Below, piece after piece: positions 8,029 through 11,394 of a stretch of DNA of 11,394 nucleotides; positions within the stretch are counted from its first letter, which is position 1, and each line of letters opens with the position of its first letter. The DNA is taken from assembly GCA_947459055.1 (NCBI GenBank), contig CANHCG010000026.1:1-11394 (forward strand), in the 5' to 3' direction. The DNA comes from Cytophagaceae bacterium (lineage in GTDB: Bacteria > Bacteroidota > Bacteroidia > Cytophagales > Spirosomataceae). The notes under the pieces were generated by a model. The model worked only from the letters and a program-made list of their open reading frames with translations. It had not been told where the DNA came from and made no database searches. Position numbers and translations under genes: made by a program.

Positions 8029-9720
8029 ATGAAAAATTATCACGCAATTTTAAACAAGTTTATACTCTTTACGGGAGTATTCATATTGGCCTCTTGTAGT
8101 AATCTTGAAGAATTAAATAAAAACCCTAACGGTATTTCCACTTCAGAGGCAAATGTTAATCTACTCATGCCTTCTATTTTAAGAGGATATGCATTGGCAA
8201 ACCTTAATTTAGGTTATCAAGAACTTGCAGGGACCGTTCAACACACCCAAAAAGACGGATGGTGGACCGGTCATAACCAATATGATTGGGGTTTGCAAGA
8301 TTGGAATGGGTATTATTCCTTACTTCGATCAAATAGATACCTAGGAGAACTCGCAGAAAAATCAGGCTCGAAATTTCACATGGGAGTACATTTAGCCATG
8401 CGAGGCCTTCTTTTTGGTACAGTTACCGACCTATGGGGTGATGCTCCCTACACGGATGCATTAAAAGGTGATCAAGAAGGTAGCAAATTTGAATATCCGG
8501 CTTATGATAGCCAAGAAACAATTTATAAAGGAGTTATTCAGGATCTTGAGAATGCCTCTAAAATTTTTGAAGCAGGTAATTTTGTAGGAGTTTTACCAGC
8601 ATATGACCTTTACTTTGGTGGCAATGCAACTAAATGGCATCAATTCACTAATTCGCTTCTGTTAAGGTATGCGATGAGAATATCTACCAAACTTCCTGAT
8701 TTAGCTAAAAAAACAATTGAGTCTGTTTACAAATCAGGCGTATATTTTAAAAGTGCTTCCGAAGATGTAGCAATCGATTACATCGGTGCTGCCCAATCAG
8801 ACTCATGGCCTTCCGCAACAGATTTTGACCAAGGCTCTAATTTTAGAAGACTTAAACCTGCCACAACGCTTCTCAATAAACTTATAAATGATAAAGATCC
8901 ACGCTTGGAAATTTGGTTTCGTCCCGTCCATTGCAAATGGGTAGAGGATAACTCACTCACCGTTGCTGTAGATCCATTCATCCGAAGAAATGGAGTTCTT
9001 CAAACGGGTACAAGGTCTTTTTCTGACGCTCGTTATTTAACTGAAATTGCCTCTGGCGCCAGATTTACAAGACATTACAATCCTAAAATTTTAGGTAGAA
9101 CATTAGATACATCCAGATTCGTAGGCGTACCTCCTGCATTAATGGAACCTAGTGAATACAATTTAAATCCAACTCCTGGACAGCAATTAGAAAACCAACA
9201 TGTTTCTCAATTAGCTGATGCATATCGAGGTAAATCAGGTGGAATTTTAAAAGCTAGAATAATATCAGCTTCTGAAGTACAGTTTATCTTAGCTGAAGCA
9301 GCACTAAATGGCTGGGCTACGGGTCAAGCTAAATCAAATTACGAGCAAGCCGTTAAACTTTCCTTAGATACTTGGGGAGTTGGAGGTCGATATGCCTCAT
9401 TTATAACAAACCCAGATGTTGCCTATGCAGGGACCTTAAAACAAATCATTGAACAGAAATGGATCTCCTCGTGGACAAATGCTTCTGAAGCATGGTTTGA
9501 TTATAGAAGAACTGGATTTCCCCAATTAAAAACTGGGCCTGCTTCTCCTGAACCTGTAGTCGCTGTACGATTTACTTATGGAAGTAATGAAATAAATTTC
9601 AATGCGGCTGAAGTAAATAAAGCAGTAGATAAACTCCAAGTAACATTTGGAGCCAGCAGAGGAAAAAATAATCAATGGGCGAAACCTTGGTTGCTCCAAG
9701 GAACTAGCAAACCTTGGTAA
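8029..9720 (+). CDS. SusD/RagB-family surface lipoprotein (SusD-like_2 type)
   Basis: A 563-residue substrate-binding lipoprotein that caps the SusC barrel at the cell surface. A lipoprotein signal peptide ends in LASC with Cys23 as the lipidated residue; the SNLEE that follows carries acidic residues, compatible with surface export in Bacteroidota. Family landmarks include a helical N-terminal region with YSLLRSNRYL, VTDLWGDAPYTDAL (132-145), YDSQETIY (159-166), IISASEVQFILAEAAL (411-426) and a C-terminal EAWFDYRRTGFPQL (487-500). This layout matches the SusD-like_2 branch better than the classical starch-binding SusD. The gene starts 42 bp after susC in an AT-rich spacer and is followed by a strong terminator, so it closes the operon. 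The many aromatic residues (WW at 78-79, several Trp near 84-92) could form the binding surface, but no ligand can be deduced. Confidence 0.93.
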   Translation: MKNYHAILNKFILFTGVFILASCSNLEELNKNPNGISTSEANVNLLMPSILRGYALANLNLGYQELAGTVQHTQKDGWWTGHNQYDWGLQDWNGYYSLLRSNRYLGELAEKSGSKFHMGVHLAMRGLLFGTVTDLWGDAPYTDALKGDQEGSKFEYPAYDSQETIYKGVIQDLENASKIFEAGNFVGVLPAYDLYFGGNATKWHQFTNSLLLRYAMRISTKLPDLAKKTIESVYKSGVYFKSASEDVAIDYIGAAQSDSWPSATDFDQGSNFRRLKPATTLLNKLINDKDPRLEIWFRPVHCKWVEDNSLTVAVDPFIRRNGVLQTGTRSFSDARYLTEIASGARFTRHYNPKILGRTLDTSRFVGVPPALMEPSEYNLNPTPGQQLENQHVSQLADAYRGKSGGILKARIISASEVQFILAEAALNGWATGQAKSNYEQAVKLSLDTWGVGGRYASFITNPDVAYAGTLKQIIEQKWISSWTNASEAWFDYRRTGFPQLKTGPASPEPVVAVRFTYGSNEINFNAAEVNKAVDKLQVTFGASRGKNNQWAKPWLLQGTSKPW

Positions 9721-9758
9721 TTTAATCTTTAAATGGTTAGCTAGTAACCAATCCCATT

Positions 9759-9810
9759 TTTATAAACGAAACGCCCAATTTGACATCAAATTGGGCGTTT
9801 CGTTTATAAA
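9759..9810. terminator. Bidirectional intrinsic terminator between susD and proB
   Basis: Bases 9759-9783 and 9786-9810 are perfect reverse complements: 25 bp per arm with only CA in the centre. A realistic RNA hairpin would leave the six bases GACATC (9782-9787) as the loop. The stem has a GC-rich inner block (AAACGCCC paired with GGGCGTTT) flanked by A/T-rich ends, so each strand has a T-rich stretch on the descending side. It lies between convergent genes, 38 bp after the susD stop and 29 bp beyond the proB stop, and should stop transcription from both sides. Confidence 0.9.
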
Positions 9811-9839
9811 TCAAATAAAAATTATTAGATCAAATTGGG

Positions 9840-10868
9840 TTAAAATACTACTATATCATCCGCATGTGCTACTTCCATACTGGAGGTCGCTTCGAGCAAT
9901 TCGCTTCGAGAACAACGTGCCCGGGCGATAGCCACTGGGCTTTTGGCAGGATCTAATAATTCGATCACTTCTCCTTTTTCAAAATCACCGAGATACTCAA
10001 GGATACCAACGGACAATAAACTTTTTCGTTGGCCAATCGCCTTCACCGCACCCTTATCCAAAACAACCTTTCCAGCAATTAAACTACCCGCCGCGAGCCA
10101 TTTTTGACGTGCCGATAAACTCGCTGCTTGTGCCTCAAAAACCGTTCCAATGCTCTCTTCCATCGCATCGATTATGCCCTGCCCATGGTCAAGTCCGAAA
10201 ATCACCACCTTAATTCCCAAGCGAGAGGCAAGCCGCGTAAAAGTTAATTTCGAAATCATCCCTCCCAAACCCGTACTGGAGGTATCTGAATTTACTACTG
10301 ATAAAATCTCGGAATCGATTTGCTTGACATGGCGAATGATTTGACCCTTTGCATCGAGCAGGCCACCCACCGACGTAGAAATCAATAACTTTTCCGCCCC
10401 AAAACCCGTAGCAATGAGCGTAGCTAATTCGTCATTGTCCGAGAATTTTAGTTCCACATTGCTAACCACGTCGTTTTCATTCGCGATGGGTATGACATCA
10501 CTTTTCCAAAGTTCTTGGTAGGTTTCTTTGAGCTGAAGAAATTGTTCCCGTTGGGAAAAATGATGCCTTTCACACAGCGACTGTGCGATCGAAATGCCGT
10601 ATTTTTGAAAGTAATGGGTATAGCGAGCGATCAACAAAGGATTTCCCACCGCCGCTGCTGCCTTTCGTTCCGAGAGACTGCCTTTGTAATTTTTAATAAC
10701 CGATTTTCCAGCGGCCACCGCGCCAGACGAAACAAGAACAATGTGGTAATTGGGCTGAAGCACAGCAACTTGCGCCGCGATTTTTTCAAGGGTCGCCTCA
10801 TTCACCTCCCCATTAGCATGGGTGATGGAAGAAGAACCAAACTTGATCACTAAAATCGGCTTCGCCAT
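9840..10868 (-). CDS. proB: Glutamate 5-kinase
   Basis: A 342-residue cytoplasmic enzyme that phosphorylates the gamma-carboxylate of glutamate with ATP, the first step of proline synthesis. The amino-acid kinase domain covers about 1-245: VIKFGSSSIT (7-16) is the phosphate-binding start, LVSSGAVAAG (45-54) the second glycine loop, IANENDVV (128-135) and FSDNDELA (142-149) the glutamate-binding region, and TGLGGMISK (199-207) the nucleotide-binding loop with its conserved lysine. A C-terminal PUA domain (about 258-342) is present, with AGKVVLDKGAVKAI, GILEYLGDFEKGEV and a closing DDIVVF. The length is slightly below the 367 residues of the E. coli enzyme. The usual LLTDxxGL segment reads LISTSVGGL here, so an aspartate common in other ProB proteins is not obvious. 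No proA is visible. The methyltransferase gene lies 29 bp upstream on the same strand. Confidence 0.92.
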   Translation of the reverse strand: MAKPILVIKFGSSSITHANGEVNEATLEKIAAQVAVLQPNYHIVLVSSGAVAAGKSVIKNYKGSLSERKAAAAVGNPLLIARYTHYFQKYGISIAQSLCERHHFSQREQFLQLKETYQELWKSDVIPIANENDVVSNVELKFSDNDELATLIATGFGAEKLLISTSVGGLLDAKGQIIRHVKQIDSEILSVVNSDTSSTGLGGMISKLTFTRLASRLGIKVVIFGLDHGQGIIDAMEESIGTVFEAQAASLSARQKWLAAGSLIAGKVVLDKGAVKAIGQRKSLLSVGILEYLGDFEKGEVIELLDPAKSPVAIARARCSRSELLEATSSMEVAHADDIVVF

Positions 10869-10888
10869 ATCAACAATTAAAATCAGGC

Positions 10889-10915
10889 CAAATATAGCTA
10901 TTTCTTACGATACAA
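10889..10915 (-). promoter_or_regulatory. Candidate Bacteroidota-type promoter for proB
   Basis: Read on the - strand, 10896-10889 is TATATTTG, a perfect match to the TAnnTTTG -7 element. A TTG lies 16 nt upstream of it (10915-10913), within the end of the methyltransferase gene. The spacer is one base shorter than the usual 17-23 nt. Transcription from here would give proB a leader of about 10-20 nt, allowing expression independent of the upstream gene. The perfect -7 element is suggestive, the spacer less so. Confidence 0.35.
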
Positions 10916-11394
10916 GGCGATAATACAGGCCCCGTAGCGGTTTCCCATCCATTTTTTGGCCATAAATCGCGTCAAAGGATGTAAAATAGCTGCAAAAAAG
11001 GAACCAAAAATACCGGTTAATTGGGCCTTGTAAATCCGACTCTTCTCCGACAAACTCGCTTCCGATTTCAAGATATCAACCAATTCCAAGCCATATAAAT
11101 CCGCGATTTTACGCAGCGAAATCTCATCCCAAAGCATCACGTGATGCGGAGGCAAGTTTAAGGTGTGATAAGGCTCCAAGGCAAAAAGCAAGGAATGGTT
11201 ATTAGGTACACTGATGCTCATCAATCCGCCCGAACGAAGCGCATCGACCGATTTTCGTAAGGCAGCATCCACATTTGGTAAATGTTCAAAAATCTGAAAA
11301 GAACAAATCACATCGAATTGCCGATCGCCGGTCAGTTCTTCGATGGGCGATTGAATCATATCGAAGCCTTTGGCCCGACAAGCCTCCACCGCAT
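10898..11394 (-). CDS. Class I SAM-dependent methyltransferase, C-terminal part (cut by window edge)
   Basis: The frame is open to the right edge of the window, so the N-terminus is missing; a GTG at 11389-11387 is probably an internal valine and not the start. About 165 residues are visible. They begin just after where the SAM-binding glycine loop would be, with EACRAKGFDMIQSPIEEL resembling the segment that carries the residues around the adenine. The motif FDVICSFQIFEHLPN, followed by ALRSGGLMSISVPNN, is characteristic of the Methyltransf_11/23 fold (the EHL helix and the 'GG' strand-turn). Downstream HHVMLWDEISLRKIADLYGLELVDI is typical of bacterial methyltransferases that act on lipids, sugars or polyketide-like molecules. 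The C-terminus carries a hydrophobic, basic stretch (GSFFAAILHPLTRFMAKKWMG). The substrate is not known. It is co-oriented with proB, which starts 29 bp after its stop, so co-transcription is likely. Confidence 0.85.
   Translation of the reverse strand, partial: AVEACRAKGFDMIQSPIEELTGDRQFDVICSFQIFEHLPNVDAALRKSVDALRSGGLMSISVPNNHSLLFALEPYHTLNLPPHHVMLWDEISLRKIADLYGLELVDILKSEASLSEKSRIYKAQLTGIFGSFFAAILHPLTRFMAKKWMGNRYGACIIALYRKK

Noticed and set aside
9647..9931. + strand open frame of 94 codons crossing the susD end
   Set aside because: It runs through the end of susD in another frame, the terminator hairpin and the antisense end of proB; no protein-like pattern.
10150..10853. Two + strand open frames (10150-10344 and 10515-10853)
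   Set aside because: Antisense to proB, whose motifs cover the region; the frames arise from proB codon composition.
1..11394. Defence system, CRISPR array, transposon, phage genes, tRNA or riboswitch
   Set aside because: No repeats with regular spacing, transposase or recombinase motifs, tRNA-like cloverleaf or known riboswitch core were seen; gaps between genes are too short apart from 2356-2554 and 9721-9839.

Overview
The window looks like a chromosomal segment of a Bacteroidota bacterium, probably of the Cytophagales/Sphingobacteriia type. The grounds are a SusC/SusD outer-membrane pair, a FecI-type ECF sigma factor with a FecR-type anti-sigma factor, AT-rich spacers without clear Shine-Dalgarno sequences, and candidate promoters of the Bacteroidota form (TTG, about 19 nt, TAnnTTTG). 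All calls rest on reading the translations and motifs; no database search was possible.

Left part (1-2355, + strand): a tightly packed catabolic-looking gene string. It holds the C-terminal end of a sugar phosphate isomerase/epimerase-like TIM-barrel protein, an MFS transporter of the hexuronate/anion-cation symporter type whose ATG overlaps the previous stop, and a phytanoyl-CoA dioxygenase (PhyH) family Fe(II)/2-oxoglutarate oxygenase with all iron and cosubstrate residues in place. Together they suggest uptake and modification of a sugar acid or similar small molecule.

Middle part (2356-9720, + strand): after a gap of about 200 bp with a candidate promoter come an ECF sigma factor, a membrane anti-sigma factor, a SusC-like TonB-dependent transporter with an N-terminal STN signalling domain, and a SusD-like surface lipoprotein. 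This is a complete trans-envelope signalling and uptake unit. Substrate bound by SusD/SusC at the surface would be reported by the STN domain to the periplasmic part of FecR, which would free the sigma factor to transcribe susCD. No glycoside hydrolase, lyase, sulfatase or peptidase lies next to it, so the substrate cannot be read from the window. The left-hand cluster is the only contextual hint.

Right part (9721-11394): a perfect 25-bp inverted repeat between the convergent susD and proB genes is a strong bidirectional terminator candidate. On the - strand are a glutamate 5-kinase (proB) with a PUA domain and, upstream of it, a SAM-dependent methyltransferase that runs off the window edge. 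This part looks richer in G+C and more housekeeping in nature than susCD.

I found no RNA gene, CRISPR array, insertion sequence, phage gene or defence system. The window is mostly of recognisable families. The points most worth a second look are the orphan sigma/anti-sigma/SusCD unit, the hydrophobic tail on the sigma factor, and the STN-like pattern shared by FecR and SusC.
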